Counted from the stretch's first letter, positions 34,293 to 43,902 are shown. The stretch is DNA of 64,000 nucleotides from Rhizomicrobium sp. (GCA_037200045.1 JBBCHM010000001.1:558001-622000), one strand, 5' to 3'. Notes: generated by a model from the letters alone, not told the origin. Made by a program: numbers and translations.

Positions 34293-35768
34293 ATGACGCT
34301 TGATCGACGCCATCTCCTCCAGCTTGGCGCCGCCGCGGCGCTCTCGGGCGGCGTCGCGCATGCCGCGCACCCAAGTCCTGCTCCGCGGTCTTTGCCGCAT
34401 GGCCAGGCCGCGGCCGACCACACGATCCGCATCGCGACCGGCCTGGTGGAATTGGGACCGGACGCGGCGGTCTCGACCAAGCTCTATAACGGCCAGTTTC
34501 CCGGCCCGCTGCTGCGCCTGACCGAGGGCAAGCGCGTCGTCGTCGATATCCACAACGACACCGATACGCCGGAGCAGCTTCACTGGCACGGCCAGTTCCT
34601 GCCGGCCGATGTCGACGGCGCCGCCGAAGAGGGCACGCCGTTCATTCTGCCGCATGGCATGCGGCGCGTCGCGTTCACGCCCAAGCCGGCGGGCCTTCGC
34701 TTCTATCACTCCCACCTTGCAGCCAAGACCGATCTCTCGGCCGGTCTGTACAGCGGACAGGCCGGTCTCGTTTACGTCGAGCCGCGGCAGAACCCCGGCG
34801 CCTATGACCGCGAGGTCTTCCTCACGCTCAAGGAGTTCGCGCCCTATTTCAACCGCATGGAAATGGCGCTGGATTTCCTGTCGCCGACCAACATCGTTCC
34901 GGAACTCCGCGCCGCTGCGCTGAAGGCGCTCGACGCCTCGACCAAGCGCGGCCTGCCGCAAGCCTTTGAGCTCGGCTACGACTTCCTGACGATCAACGGC
35001 CGCATGCTCGGGCAGGGCGCGCCGATCCGCGTTCGCGCCGGCGAGCGCGTCCTGTTCCACATCCTCAACGCCAGCGCCAGCGAGATCCGCAGCCTGGCCT
35101 TGCCGGGGCATGTCTTCACCGTGCTCGCGCTGGACGGCTATCCCGTGCCGCGTCCGGCGGCGGTGCCGGTGCTGTGGCTCGGCCCGGCCGAGCGCATCTC
35201 GGCGATCGTCGAAATGAAGCAGCCGGGCGTGTGGACGCTGGGCGAGCTCGACGACGACGCAAGGGCGCACGGCATGGGGATCGTCGTCGAATATGCCGGC
35301 CAGAAAGGCGGGCCGGCTTGGCAGAAGCCGGCGCCGTTCCGCTGGGACTATCGGCGCTTCGGCAGGGCGTCCGGCGCCTCGCCGCCGCCGGACGAGACCA
35401 TCACCATGACCTTCGCGGCGCGCCCGGGCGCGCGCGACGGCTTCGACGAATTCACCGTCAACGGCGTGCCGTTCTCGATGGAACGGATGGAGCCGCTGTT
35501 CCACATCGCGCGCGGCCGGCGCTACCGCCTGCGCCTGCGCAACGCCACCGACGACATCCATCCTTTGCATCTGCATCGCCATGCTTTCGAGCTGACCAGC
35601 ATCGCCGGCTTTCCCACGGCGGGCGTCATGAAGGACGTCGTCATGATCGGCGGATTTCAGGAGATGACGGTCGACTTCGTCGCCGACCAGCCGGGGCTCA
35701 GCCTCTTCCACTGTCACATGCAGCAGCACATGGACTATGGGTTCATGGCGCTGTTTTCCTGCGCGTAG
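34293..35768 (+). CDS. multicopper oxidase, Tat-exported
   Basis: 491 residues. N-terminal Tat signal 'LDRRHLLQLGAAAAL'. All four copper-binding motifs are present: HWHG (about residue 97), HSH (about 139), HPLHLHRH (about 423) and HCHMQQHMDYGFM (about 473), so type 1, 2 and 3 coppers can bind. Such enzymes (laccase/CueO-like) oxidise Cu(I), Fe(II) or phenols with reduction of O2 to water. There is no Met-rich insert of the CueO type and no copper-resistance neighbour, so a phenol or metal role is open. The ribosome site is weak. Confidence 0.92.
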   Translation: MTLDRRHLLQLGAAAALSGGVAHAAHPSPAPRSLPHGQAAADHTIRIATGLVELGPDAAVSTKLYNGQFPGPLLRLTEGKRVVVDIHNDTDTPEQLHWHGQFLPADVDGAAEEGTPFILPHGMRRVAFTPKPAGLRFYHSHLAAKTDLSAGLYSGQAGLVYVEPRQNPGAYDREVFLTLKEFAPYFNRMEMALDFLSPTNIVPELRAAALKALDASTKRGLPQAFELGYDFLTINGRMLGQGAPIRVRAGERVLFHILNASASEIRSLALPGHVFTVLALDGYPVPRPAAVPVLWLGPAERISAIVEMKQPGVWTLGELDDDARAHGMGIVVEYAGQKGGPAWQKPAPFRWDYRRFGRASGASPPPDETITMTFAARPGARDGFDEFTVNGVPFSMERMEPLFHIARGRRYRLRLRNATDDIHPLHLHRHAFELTSIAGFPTAGVMKDVVMIGGFQEMTVDFVADQPGLSLFHCHMQQHMDYGFMALFSCA

Positions 35769-36130
35769 GCACAAGGCCGCCCCTCCGCGCAGCGCGGATG
35801 GAGCGTTTCGTCGCAGGCACTATGACCGGTTTCGCGACCGGCCGCCGCAGACGCCGTTATTGCCGAACAATAATGGATCGAAGCCGGCACAGGACCGTTG
35901 TTCAGGCGAGCGAGCACGGTCGATGCTCCCCTATCTGGCGCTATCATGACAGTTCTCGTTCATCTGGCCGCGGGCAACAAACCCCTGGACGCGTGTCGAA
36001 ACCCGAAATCGCCGCGCCGACCACCACCTGGAGGCCGCCAGGGCATACCGCCGTTATCATCGTGGCGTGAGCGCCGCCACGCCGACGTTCCGCGGCTTCC
36101 GTGGAGCGATTCCGCAAAAGGACAATTGTC
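35769..36130. other. 362-base gap without a gene
   Basis: No convincing coding frame. It contains small palindromes: CCGCGC-AG-CGCGG-like bases just after the oxidase stop and TTATTG-N5-CAATAA at 35857-35873, whose half-sites equal those of the palindrome at 3733-3745. The promoter of the aldehyde-dehydrogenase series should lie here; no clear -35/-10 pair was found. Confidence 0.5.
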
Positions 36131-37513
36131 ATGAGCTATCAAAGCTTCAATCCCGCCACCGGCAAGCTTCTGAAGTCGTTCGACGAACTGACCGACAAGC
36201 AGTTGGAGAGCAAGATCGCGGCGGCCCAGGCCTGTTACGAATCCTGGCGGCACAAGACCTATGCCGAGCGCGCGGCCATCATCGCGAAGGCGGCGGAACT
36301 CCTGCACGCGAAGGCGGCCGAGTTCGCGCATATCATGACGCTCGAGATGGGCAAGCGCATCGGCGAAGCTGTCGGCGAGGTGGAGTTCAGCTCGAACATT
36401 CTCTCCTACTACGCCAAGAACGCAGAGCGTTTCCTGGCGCCGGTAAAGCTCCATCCGTCGCTCGGCGAGGGCCACATGGAGAGCAGCCCGATCGGCGTGG
36501 TGTTCTGCGTCGAGCCGTGGAACTTTCCCTATTACCAGCTGGCCCGCGTCGCCGGCCCGCATCTGATGGCGGGCAACGTCCTTTTGGTGAAGCACGCCGG
36601 CATCGTGCCGCAATGCGCGATCGCCTTCGAGAAGCTGTTGACCGAGGCCGGCGCGCCCGCCGGTCTGTATACCAATTTGCTGATCTCGCACGATCAGTCG
36701 GACCGCGTCGTCGACGACCCGCGCGTGAAGGGCGTGGCGCTGACCGGCAGCGTCGCGGCCGGCCGGAGCATCGCGGCGCGCGCCGGAAAGAATCTCAAAC
36801 CGTCTTCGATGGAATTGGGCGGCAGCGACGCGTTCATCGTCCTTGAAGACGCCGATCTCGAACACACCATCAAGTGGGCCGTGTGGGGCCGGATGTACAA
36901 CACGGGTCAGACCTGCTGCGCCGCGAAGCGGTTCGTCGTCGTCGAAAAACTCGCCGACACGTTCCTGGAGAAGTTCAAGGCCGCGCTGGAGGCCCTGAAG
37001 CCGGGCGACCCGTTGGACGAAAAGACGACGCTGGGCCCGTTGTCGTCGGAATCGGCCCTGGTCGATCTTCTGAAGCAGGTCGACGGCGCGGTCTCCCACG
37101 GCGCGAAGGTTCTCATGGGCGGCAAGCGTATCGACCGTCCGGGTTCCTACATGCAGCCCACCATTCTGACGGACGTCAAATTCGACAACCCCGCCTTTCG
37201 CGAGGAATTCTTCGGGCCGGTCGCGCTGTTCTTCCGCGTCAAGGACGAGGACGCGGCCGTCGCGCTCGCCAACGATTCCGATTTCGGCCTGGGCGGCTCG
37301 GTCTTCACCAAGGACGTCGCCCGCGGCAAGCGCATCGCCAGCCGCGTCGAGACCGGCATGATGTTCATCAACAACATCTCCTGGTCCGATGCCGAACTGC
37401 CGTTCGGCGGGATCAAGGACTCCGGCTATGGCCGCGAGCTCGGCGACATGGGCATCCAGGAGTTCGTGAACAAAAAGCTGGTCCGCTATGTGGCAGCCGA
37501 GGCGCCGCTGTAG
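36131..37513 (+). CDS. NAD(P)-dependent aldehyde dehydrogenase (succinate-semialdehyde type)
   Basis: 460 residues, close to the short SSADH (Sad/GabD-like) group: 'SFNPATGKLLKSF' start, 'EPWNFPYYQLARVAGPHLMAGN' (cofactor entrance), 'ALTGSVAAGRSIA' Rossmann turn, 'SMELGGSDAFIVLEDAD' with the general-base Glu (about 227), and 'NTGQTCCAAKRFVV' with the catalytic Cys (about 261). Oxidises an aldehyde to the acid. ATG follows AAAGGAC. It heads a same-strand series with HPF-like, alcohol dehydrogenase, NmrA, quinone oxidoreductase and UbiD genes at gaps of 42-132 bases, which could form an alcohol-aldehyde-acid route. Confidence 0.9.
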   Translation: MSYQSFNPATGKLLKSFDELTDKQLESKIAAAQACYESWRHKTYAERAAIIAKAAELLHAKAAEFAHIMTLEMGKRIGEAVGEVEFSSNILSYYAKNAERFLAPVKLHPSLGEGHMESSPIGVVFCVEPWNFPYYQLARVAGPHLMAGNVLLVKHAGIVPQCAIAFEKLLTEAGAPAGLYTNLLISHDQSDRVVDDPRVKGVALTGSVAAGRSIAARAGKNLKPSSMELGGSDAFIVLEDADLEHTIKWAVWGRMYNTGQTCCAAKRFVVVEKLADTFLEKFKAALEALKPGDPLDEKTTLGPLSSESALVDLLKQVDGAVSHGAKVLMGGKRIDRPGSYMQPTILTDVKFDNPAFREEFFGPVALFFRVKDEDAAVALANDSDFGLGGSVFTKDVARGKRIASRVETGMMFINNISWSDAELPFGGIKDSGYGRELGDMGIQEFVNKKLVRYVAAEAPL

Positions 37514-37560
37514 GACGCCGCGGTTTGTGAGTCCGCCGCGGCACGGGCAGGAGAACGCGC

Positions 37561-37914
37561 ATGCAAGTCCTCGTTTATACCGACCATAATGTCCAAGGGG
37601 GTGAGGAATTCTCTCACCTCACCGAGGCGGAGCTGCGCACGGCCTTGCATCGCTACGTCGACGAGATCACGCGGGTCGAGGTCTATTTCAGCGACGAGAA
37701 CGGCGCGAAATCCGGCGACGGGGACAAGCGATGTCTTATCGAGGCGCACCTTGCCGGCCATCAGCCGTTGACCGCGCGTCACGACGCGGCGACCTCGCCG
37801 GGCGCCTTCGACGGCGCCGCCAGGAAGATGGCGCACCTGCTGGAGTCGACGCTGGGACGGCTGCACCATCACAAGGGCGAGGCGTCGATCCGGACCGAAA
37901 ACGTCATGGAATAA
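37561..37914 (+). CDS. HPF/RaiA-family ribosome-associated protein
   Basis: 117 residues resembling the HPF/YfiA fold: 'MQVLVYTDHNVQGGEEFSHLTEAELRTALHRYVDEITRVEVYFSDEN' followed by 'DKRCLIEAHLAGHQPLTARHDAATSPGAFDGAARKMAHLLESTLGRLHHHKG'. Members bind the 30S subunit in stationary or stressed cells and silence ribosomes. It lacks the long C-terminal dimerisation tail of long HPF. Placement among dehydrogenase genes suggests expression under energy or oxygen limitation, where such genes often cluster. ATG follows AGGAGA. Confidence 0.82.
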   Translation: MQVLVYTDHNVQGGEEFSHLTEAELRTALHRYVDEITRVEVYFSDENGAKSGDGDKRCLIEAHLAGHQPLTARHDAATSPGAFDGAARKMAHLLESTLGRLHHHKGEASIRTENVME

Positions 37915-37983
37915 CCGCGTCCGCTCCCATGTCGGCGTCGGCGCCGATGCCGGCCGAACCCAGTTCCGAAAACAGGAGTCCCC

Positions 37984-39018
37984 ATGGCTCATACAATGCA
38001 CGCCGCGATCGTCGAACAGTTCGGCAAGCCTCTGGTCCTTCGCGAATGGGACATACCGACGCCGGGGCCGGGCCAGATCCTGGTCAAGACGGAAGCCTGC
38101 GGCGTCTGCCACACCGATCTTCATGCCGCGCAGGGCGACTGGCCTTTGAAGCCCGCGCTCCCGTTCATTCCCGGTCACGAAGGCATCGGCCGCGTTGCCG
38201 CGGTGGGTTCCGGCGTGACCATCGTGAAGGAAGGCGACCGGGTCGGCGTGCCCTGGCTCTATTCGGCCTGCGGGCACTGCGAATATTGCCTGTCGGCCTG
38301 GGAGACCGTGTGCGCCGAGGCGCAGTTCGGCGGCTACACCAAGAATGGCGGCTTCGCCGAATATATCCTCGCCGATCCCAATTATGTCGCGCACATTCCG
38401 GCCGGCCTCGCGGCCAAGGAGGCCGCGCCGATCATCTGCGCCGGCATCACCACGTATAAAGGGATCAAGGTAACCGATGCGCGGCCCGGCGAGTGGATCG
38501 CGATCTCCGGCGTCGGCGGTCTCGGGCATCTGGCGATCCAGTATGCCAAGGCCATGGGCCTCAAGGTCTGTGCCGTCGACATCGATGACGGCAAGCTCGC
38601 GCACGCCAAGCGCCTCGGCGCCGATCTGGTATTCAATGCCAAGTCCGGCGATCCGGCGGCCGCGCTGAAAAAGGAAACCGGCGGCGGCGCGCATGGCGTC
38701 CTGATCACGGCGCCCTCGCTTCCGGCCTTCAAGCAGGGCGTCGGCATGACCCGCAAGCGCGGAACCTGCGTCCTGGTCGGATTGCCGCCGGGCGAGTTTC
38801 CGGTTCCGCTCTTCGATGTCGTGGCGAACTGCATCACCATTCGCGGCTCGTTCGTCGGCACGCGGGAGGATATGGCGGAGGCGCTTGCCTTCGCGGCCGA
38901 AGGCAAGGTGAAGGCCGATATCGAGCTGCAGCCCCTGTCGAACATCAACAAGGTCTTCGACCGGCTCGAGCATGGCGATGTCCCTTCGCGCGTGGTTCTC
39001 GATTTCTCGGCGCGTTAG
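37984..39018 (+). CDS. adhP: zinc-dependent alcohol dehydrogenase, AdhP type
   Basis: 344 residues. Catalytic zinc site: 'CGVCHTDLH' (Cys and His) and '[15 protein letters not shown]' (His-Glu). Structural zinc: four cysteines in '[17 protein letters not shown]'. NAD-binding '[19 protein letters not shown]'. Interconverts primary alcohols and aldehydes, with NAD as cofactor (Asp-Ile-Asp after the second strand favours NAD over NADP). ATG follows AGGAG. Fits with the aldehyde dehydrogenase two genes upstream for ethanol-type oxidation, or for fermentation in reverse. Confidence 0.95.
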   Translation: MAHTMHAAIVEQFGKPLVLREWDIPTPGPGQILVKTEACGVCHTDLHAAQGDWPLKPALPFIPGHEGIGRVAAVGSGVTIVKEGDRVGVPWLYSACGHCEYCLSAWETVCAEAQFGGYTKNGGFAEYILADPNYVAHIPAGLAAKEAAPIICAGITTYKGIKVTDARPGEWIAISGVGGLGHLAIQYAKAMGLKVCAVDIDDGKLAHAKRLGADLVFNAKSGDPAAALKKETGGGAHGVLITAPSLPAFKQGVGMTRKRGTCVLVGLPPGEFPVPLFDVVANCITIRGSFVGTREDMAEALAFAAEGKVKADIELQPLSNINKVFDRLEHGDVPSRVVLDFSAR

Positions 39019-39070
39019 AGCGGAAACGCTGGGCACGGGAATTTCGCAACCGCTTCGAGGAGCATTCGCC

Positions 39071-39949
39071 ATGGCGATACTTGTAACCGGCAGCACCGGC
39101 ACGATCGGCTCCCAGGTCGTTTCGCATCTGCAGGGTAAGGGCGTCGAAATCCGCGCGCTGACGCGTTCGCCGGAAAAGGCCCAGGCCAGGGCCGGCGTCA
39201 CGCCGGTCAAAGGCGATCTCGCGGATGTGGATTCGGTGCGGGCCGCGCTGGCCGGCGTCAGCACGCTGTTCCTGCTGGTCCCGAATGTCGCCGACGAACT
39301 GACCGAGGCGATGCTGACCTTGAACCTGGCGCGCGATGCGGGGATCAAGGGCGTCGTCTATCTGTCGGTGTTCAAGGGCGAGGACTATACCGATGTCCCG
39401 CATTTCGCCGGCAAATACGCGGTCGAGCGCATGATCGAAGACCTCGATCTGCCCGCGACGGTGCTGTGCCCGGCCTATTTCATCCAGAACGATCTTCGCC
39501 AGAAGGACGCGCTGCTCGGCGGCGGCGTCTATGGCATGCCGGTCGGCCAAAGGGGCATTTCGATGGTCGACACGCGCGACATCGGCGAAGCCGCCGCGAT
39601 CGAGCTTCTGCGCCGCGACCGCGCGCCGGCGGCATTGGGCCGGGAAACCTACGAGCTGGTCGGGCCCGACAGCCTCGGCGGCGAAGACCTTGCCGCGATC
39701 TGGAGCGAGACGCTTGGCCGCTCGGTCCGTTACGGCGGCGACAATCTCGATGTGCTGGAGCAGAGGTCGAAAGCCTTCCTGCCGCACTGGTACGCCTATG
39801 ATCTGCGGCTGATGTTCCGCCGGTACCAGGAAGACGGTGCCGCCGCGACGCCGGGCGATCTCAAACGTCTGGCGGGCCTGCTCGGCCGGGCGCCGCGAAA
39901 CTATCGCGATTTCGCGAAAGCCGCCGCGGCCCAATGGGCGAAGGGCTGA
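39071..39949 (+). CDS. NmrA/SDR-family NAD(P)-binding protein
   Basis: 292 residues of the atypical SDR (NmrA-like) type: 'AILVTGSTGTIGSQVVSHLQGKGVEIRALTRSPEKA' with the GxxGxxG cofactor loop and Arg that favours NADP, 'VVYLSVFKGEDY', 'KYAVERMIEDLDLPATVLCPAYFIQN' and 'RDIGEAAAIELL'. Relatives serve as redox sensors or quinone/isoflavone-type reductases. ATG at 39071 follows GAGGAG. The next gene encodes a quinone oxidoreductase-like protein, supporting a quinone-related role. Confidence 0.87.
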   Translation: MAILVTGSTGTIGSQVVSHLQGKGVEIRALTRSPEKAQARAGVTPVKGDLADVDSVRAALAGVSTLFLLVPNVADELTEAMLTLNLARDAGIKGVVYLSVFKGEDYTDVPHFAGKYAVERMIEDLDLPATVLCPAYFIQNDLRQKDALLGGGVYGMPVGQRGISMVDTRDIGEAAAIELLRRDRAPAALGRETYELVGPDSLGGEDLAAIWSETLGRSVRYGGDNLDVLEQRSKAFLPHWYAYDLRLMFRRYQEDGAAATPGDLKRLAGLLGRAPRNYRDFAKAAAAQWAKG

Positions 39950-40081
39950 TCTTCCGCCCAACCATCAAGGAATTTTGTCCATGGCAAGGAACGCCTCGTG
40001 GAGAGGCTCGGTCCGGTCGGCGGAATTTCCCTTTGCTTCCTGAGGGAACACCGGCGCAAAATCACCATCAAGGAGAAGTCC

Positions 40082-41002
40082 ATGTCTCGTGCAGTGCGAT
40101 TTGACACGTATGGCGGCATCGATGTCTTGCGCGTTGTGGAGGTCGACCGGCCGGTCCCCGGCCCCGGTCAGGTTCTCGTCCGCGTCAAGGCGGCGGGCAT
40201 CAATCCCGGCGAGGCCGCGATCCGCGAAGGCGCCATGGCCGAGCGGTGGCCCGCGACATTTCCCTCCGGCCAGGGCAGCGACCTTGCCGGTGTCGTCGAG
40301 GAAGTCGGCGGCGGCGTCAAGAACGTCACGGTCGGCGAAGAGATCATCGGGTTCACCAACAACCGGGCCAGCCAGGCCGAACTGGTCGTGGTGGACGCCG
40401 ACCATCTTGTCCGGCGTCCCGCGCATGTCTCGTGGGAGCAGGCGGGTGCTCTGTTCGTCGCGGGAACGACCGCCTATGCGACCGTGCGCGCGGTTTCGCT
40501 GAAGGCCGACGATACCGTGGTCGTCTCCGGCGCCGCGGGCGGCGTGGGCTCGATCGCCGTTCAACTGGCCAGGATCGCCGGCGCCAAGGTCTTGGGTCTT
40601 GCCGGCGCGCAGAACCATGCCTGGCTCACCGCTCACGGCGTGATCCCCATTGCCTATGGCGACGGCGTCCTGGAACGGATCCGCGCCGCGTCCGGCAACA
40701 AGGTCGATGCCTTCATCGATACGTTCGGCGGCGGCTATGTCGAACTGGCGCTTCAGCTCGGCGTCGCGCCCGGCCGGATCGACACGATCATCGATTTCGC
40801 GGCCGCCGCGAAGTACAAGGTCAAGACGGACGGCAACGGCGCGGCGGCGAACGCCGAAGTGCTCGCGGAACTCGCCGGCCTGATCGACACCGGCCGCCTC
40901 GAGATCCCGATCGCCAAGGTCTATCGGCTGGACGATGTGCGCGAGGCCTATCGCGATCTCGCGCGGCGTCACACGCATGGCAAGATCGTGCTCGTGCCCT
41001 GA
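40082..41002 (+). CDS. NADP-dependent quinone oxidoreductase-like (zinc-free MDR)
   Basis: 306 residues: 'MSRAVRFDTYGGIDVLRVVEVDRPVPGPGQVLVRVKAAGINPGEAAIREG', cofactor loop 'VVSGAAGGVGSIAVQLARIAGAKVLGLAGAQNHAWL', and a C-terminal 'AKVYRLDDVREAYRDLARRHTHGKIVLVP'. No zinc ligands, as in QOR-type medium-chain reductases that reduce quinones or activated alkenes with NADPH. ATG follows AGGAGA. 42 bases separate it from the UbiD-type decarboxylase gene. Confidence 0.9.
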   Translation: MSRAVRFDTYGGIDVLRVVEVDRPVPGPGQVLVRVKAAGINPGEAAIREGAMAERWPATFPSGQGSDLAGVVEEVGGGVKNVTVGEEIIGFTNNRASQAELVVVDADHLVRRPAHVSWEQAGALFVAGTTAYATVRAVSLKADDTVVVSGAAGGVGSIAVQLARIAGAKVLGLAGAQNHAWLTAHGVIPIAYGDGVLERIRAASGNKVDAFIDTFGGGYVELALQLGVAPGRIDTIIDFAAAAKYKVKTDGNGAAANAEVLAELAGLIDTGRLEIPIAKVYRLDDVREAYRDLARRHTHGKIVLVP

Positions 41003-41044
41003 CGATTTCATTTCTTCGCCGGGATCGACAGGAGCGAGAACGAC

Positions 41045-42697
41045 ATGGCCGACCCGCCGGCGCCCAAACGCCCGAGTCTCGATCTGCAAAGTCATCTTGC
41101 GGAGCTCGAAGCGCAAGGACTGCTCGTCCGCGTCGACCGTCCCATCAACAAGGACACCGAACTGCATCCTTTGGTACGTTGCCAGTTTCTCGGCGGCATT
41201 CCGGAGGACGAGCGCCGCGCCTTTCTTTTCACCAATGTCGTCGACACGCAGGGCCGCCATTACGACATTCCCGTCGTGGTGGGTGCTCTGGCCGCGTCGC
41301 CGAGGATCTATGCGATCGGCCTGGGCCGGGCTGTCGCGGACATCGGCGCCGATTGGCTTCACGCCATCGCCAACCCGATCGCGCCGGTGATGGTGAGCGC
41401 GCCGCCCTGTCAGGAGATCGTGATCACCGGCGATGATCTCAAGCGGCCGGGCGGCGGGCTGGCGAGCCTGCCGGTGCCGATCTCGACGCCGGGCTTCGAC
41501 GCGGCGCCCTATCTTACCGCCACTCTGTGCATCACGGTCGATCCCGACAACGGCATCCGCAATGTCGGCACCTATCGGGCGGCGCTCAAGAGCCCCACCC
41601 GCCTGGGCGTGCGCATGTCGTCGCGGCTTGGCGGCGCCGGCGGCTATATCCATTGGCGCAAATATCGCGAGCGCGGCGTGCGCATGCCCTGCGCCATCGT
41701 CATCGGCGCCGCGCCGGTGATCGCCTATACCGGCGCGCAGAAGCTCGCCATCGACCAGGACGAGATCACGGTGGCCGGCGCGCTCGCCGGCGTTCCGATC
41801 CGGACGGCGAAGGCGCTGACCGTCGATCTCGAAGTCCCGGCCGATGCCGAGATCGTCATCGAAGGCCTTATCGATACCGACATGCTCGAGCCCGAGGGGC
41901 CGTTCGGCGAAAGCGACGGCTATGTCGCGCTCGAGGACTTCAACATGTCGATGGAGGTGACGGCGATCACCCACCGGCGGGCGCCGGTGTTCATCTCCAT
42001 CATCAGCCAGGTCACGCCGAGCGAATCCAGCGTGATGAAGAAGCTGGACCTGGAGCCGCTGTTCCTCAACCACCTGCGCAACGACCTGTCGCTCAAGAGC
42101 GTTCGCCGCGTGGCGATGCACGAACCGCTCAGCAATGTGCGGCCGGTCATCTTCGTGCAATTCGACGACGACACGCCGCGCACCGAAGTGTGGCGCGGCC
42201 TGCGCGGCATCTCCGCGCGGCAGGCCGATTGCGGCAAGATCGTCATCGCGGTCAGCGAGGACATCGATCCCGACAACACCGACGCGGTGGTGTGGTCGCT
42301 CGCCTACCGCTCCAACCCGACGGAAGACGTGCAGGTCGAGCCGTACCGGTCGATCGGCCACGCGCCGAAATCGGGGCCGGGAAACATGGATTCGACGCTG
42401 CTGATCGACGCGACCCGCAAATATCCCATGCCGCCCCTCGCCTTGCCCGGACGCGAATTCATGGAGCGCGCGCAGGGTTTGTGGAAGGAGCTCGGCCTGC
42501 CGGCCCTGAACGTCCGGGCGCCGTGGCACGGCTATTCGCTGGGCGACTGGACCGACGCGTGGGAGGGGTTCGCACGCAAGGCCGTTGCCGGCACTTGGGC
42601 GGAGAACGGGGAAAACACCTGGGCGCGGCGGCGCGGTGGACTGACGCCGGAGACGCCGGTACGAACGGTCGAGCCCGCGGCAAAGCCGCAAAAGTGA
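41045..42697 (+). CDS. UbiD family decarboxylase
   Basis: 550 residues of the UbiD family, which use prenylated FMN made by UbiX. Seen: 'DLQSHLAELEAQGLLVRVDRPINKDTELHPLVR', 'PGGGLASLPVP', 'NVGTYRAALKSPTRLGVRMSS' (prFMN and metal pocket region) and 'LEPEGPFGESDGYVAL' (about 281-292) with the Glu residues of the catalytic E-R-E network. Residue 60 onwards 'NVVDTQGRHYDIPVVVGALAAS' is typical. Members decarboxylate aromatic or alpha,beta-unsaturated acids, or carboxylate in reverse. Ubiquinone synthesis is less likely because the length and neighbours fit the Fdc/aromatic branch. No ubiX is in the window. Last gene of the dehydrogenase series. Confidence 0.9.
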   Translation: MADPPAPKRPSLDLQSHLAELEAQGLLVRVDRPINKDTELHPLVRCQFLGGIPEDERRAFLFTNVVDTQGRHYDIPVVVGALAASPRIYAIGLGRAVADIGADWLHAIANPIAPVMVSAPPCQEIVITGDDLKRPGGGLASLPVPISTPGFDAAPYLTATLCITVDPDNGIRNVGTYRAALKSPTRLGVRMSSRLGGAGGYIHWRKYRERGVRMPCAIVIGAAPVIAYTGAQKLAIDQDEITVAGALAGVPIRTAKALTVDLEVPADAEIVIEGLIDTDMLEPEGPFGESDGYVALEDFNMSMEVTAITHRRAPVFISIISQVTPSESSVMKKLDLEPLFLNHLRNDLSLKSVRRVAMHEPLSNVRPVIFVQFDDDTPRTEVWRGLRGISARQADCGKIVIAVSEDIDPDNTDAVVWSLAYRSNPTEDVQVEPYRSIGHAPKSGPGNMDSTLLIDATRKYPMPPLALPGREFMERAQGLWKELGLPALNVRAPWHGYSLGDWTDAWEGFARKAVAGTWAENGENTWARRRGGLTPETPVRTVEPAAKPQK

Positions 42698-42797
42698 GGC
42701 GCGGGAATCCCGTCTGCACGGTACCAAGGCGCTTCGCGTTCGGTGCATGGCCGGGATTGGTATAGGCTGCGACGCGTTTTGCCGCCAGGAGATCACC

Positions 42798-43061
42798 ATG
42801 GGACTGTTCGACAATATCGAAGCGAATTTGGGCACCATCGCCGAAAAGGTCGGCGTCTCGCCGGAGCAGGTGAGAGCCATAGCCAATACGTTCCAGGCCA
42901 ATCTGACCAGCAGCGACGGCAATCCGCTCGCCGCGATCGAGGCGACCGCCGCGCAGCAGGGCGTGCCGACGGCGACCGTTCACGAGATACTGAATCTGGG
43001 AGGAGGTCTTGAGAACGAACTCGGCGACTTTGCCGGCAACCTCTTCAAGGCGGGACGATAG
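42798..43061 (+). CDS. small DUF937/YidB-like protein
   Basis: 87 residues from an ATG after AGGAGATC: 'GLFDNIEANLGTIAEKVGVSPEQVRAIANTFQANL' and 'EATAAQQGVPTATVHEILNLGGG', alternating amphipathic helices like the bacterial DUF937/YidB group of small soluble proteins of unknown function. It is the last gene before the tRNA fragment that marks the presumed island edge. Confidence 0.75.
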   Translation: MGLFDNIEANLGTIAEKVGVSPEQVRAIANTFQANLTSSDGNPLAAIEATAAQQGVPTATVHEILNLGGGLENELGDFAGNLFKAGR

Positions 43062-43089
43062 CGGCATTTGCGCCAACATACCGGCTGGA

Positions 43090-43133
43090 TGGCGACCCCG
43101 GCCCGATTCGAACGGGCGGCCTACGGTTTAGGA
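43090..43133 (-). pseudogene. 3' half of tRNA-Arg(CCT): integration scar
   Basis: Read on the minus strand, the segment begins in an anticodon loop with CCT followed by AA, continues through the 3' anticodon stem and variable loop, a perfect T-arm (GCCCG-TTCGAAT-CGGGC), a 7-base acceptor strand (CGGGGTC), discriminator G and CCA at 43092-43090. The 5' half (acceptor, D-arm) is missing, replaced by unrelated AT-rich bases. Duplicated 3' tRNA halves of this kind are made by tyrosine-recombinase integration, so this is probably attL or attR of an island. No integrase is seen nearby. Confidence 0.8.
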
Positions 43134-43902
43134 AAAAGATAAATCTCTGTTTCAGCGTGTTTGACGCGGTTTCACCGTGCTCGCGAAGCCTTGTCAAATA
43201 AGGGCGCACCCGCGCCTTCCGCACTATCGGACGCGTGGGTCTGCGGCGCTCTCGTCGCGTTTGCCTTTCCCGTATTGGTCTTGGAACGCCATTTCGCGGG
43301 GCAGGGCGCCCGTATCGCGCCCGACGCGCCGGCCCTTACCAAGCTCTTGAGGCTATTGCTGTTGAATCTTCTGGCATGTGCCGTCGTGTTTCTGCTGCTT
43401 TGGCTCGAGCTGTCTTGGACGGTGTTAGTCGAGCACTCGGTGATCTCGAACAGCGGCTGTCTATGCTGGACGCCGGAACAAAGCTCAAGCCTTGTACCAC
43501 TTCGCGCCAACGCTGGAGCTGAGTGTGGTTGATATGACCGTCTTCGGTATGCCTGCATTTCGCACTTCGGAAGGCGGGGGCGCAGACAATAGGCGAGATT
43601 GCTGCCAATTGGAGCGAAATTCATTTTTACCTAAGCTGAATGGATGGTCAGATGTTGAAGTGTGCCCTCTGCTTCTGGGCGACCAGTGATGCCTCGACAG
43701 GGAGCTGCGCGACGAGCATTCGATGCCGACGGCCAAGGCAATGAACAGGAAAATCGTACAACTGAAGGGAGATGTGGGTTGTCAGACCTCATGGGAAAGA
43801 GCCTTCCTCTTCTGATATATTGCCTCACGATCAATCGGATCGGACTGGTTGGCCATGTGTATAAGGGGTCATGAACATTGACGTTCGAGGGCTTTGGGGC
43901 AG
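43134..43902. other. 769-base stretch with no convincing gene
   Basis: Lower GC than the flanks and broken in all frames. The longest frame (plus strand, 43161-43532, TTG start) would give two hydrophobic helices, but it has no ribosome site or family, so I do not call it. The stretch looks like decayed sequence behind the tRNA scar and contains the upstream region of gspG. Confidence 0.5.

Noticed and set aside
39965..42922. 985-codon minus-strand open frame
   Set aside because: Runs antisense across the quinone oxidoreductase and UbiD genes; low-complexity composition and no motifs.
43161..43532. Possible 123-residue two-helix membrane protein behind the tRNA fragment
   Set aside because: TTG start without ribosome site, no family, and located in decayed-looking DNA; hydrophobicity alone is not enough.
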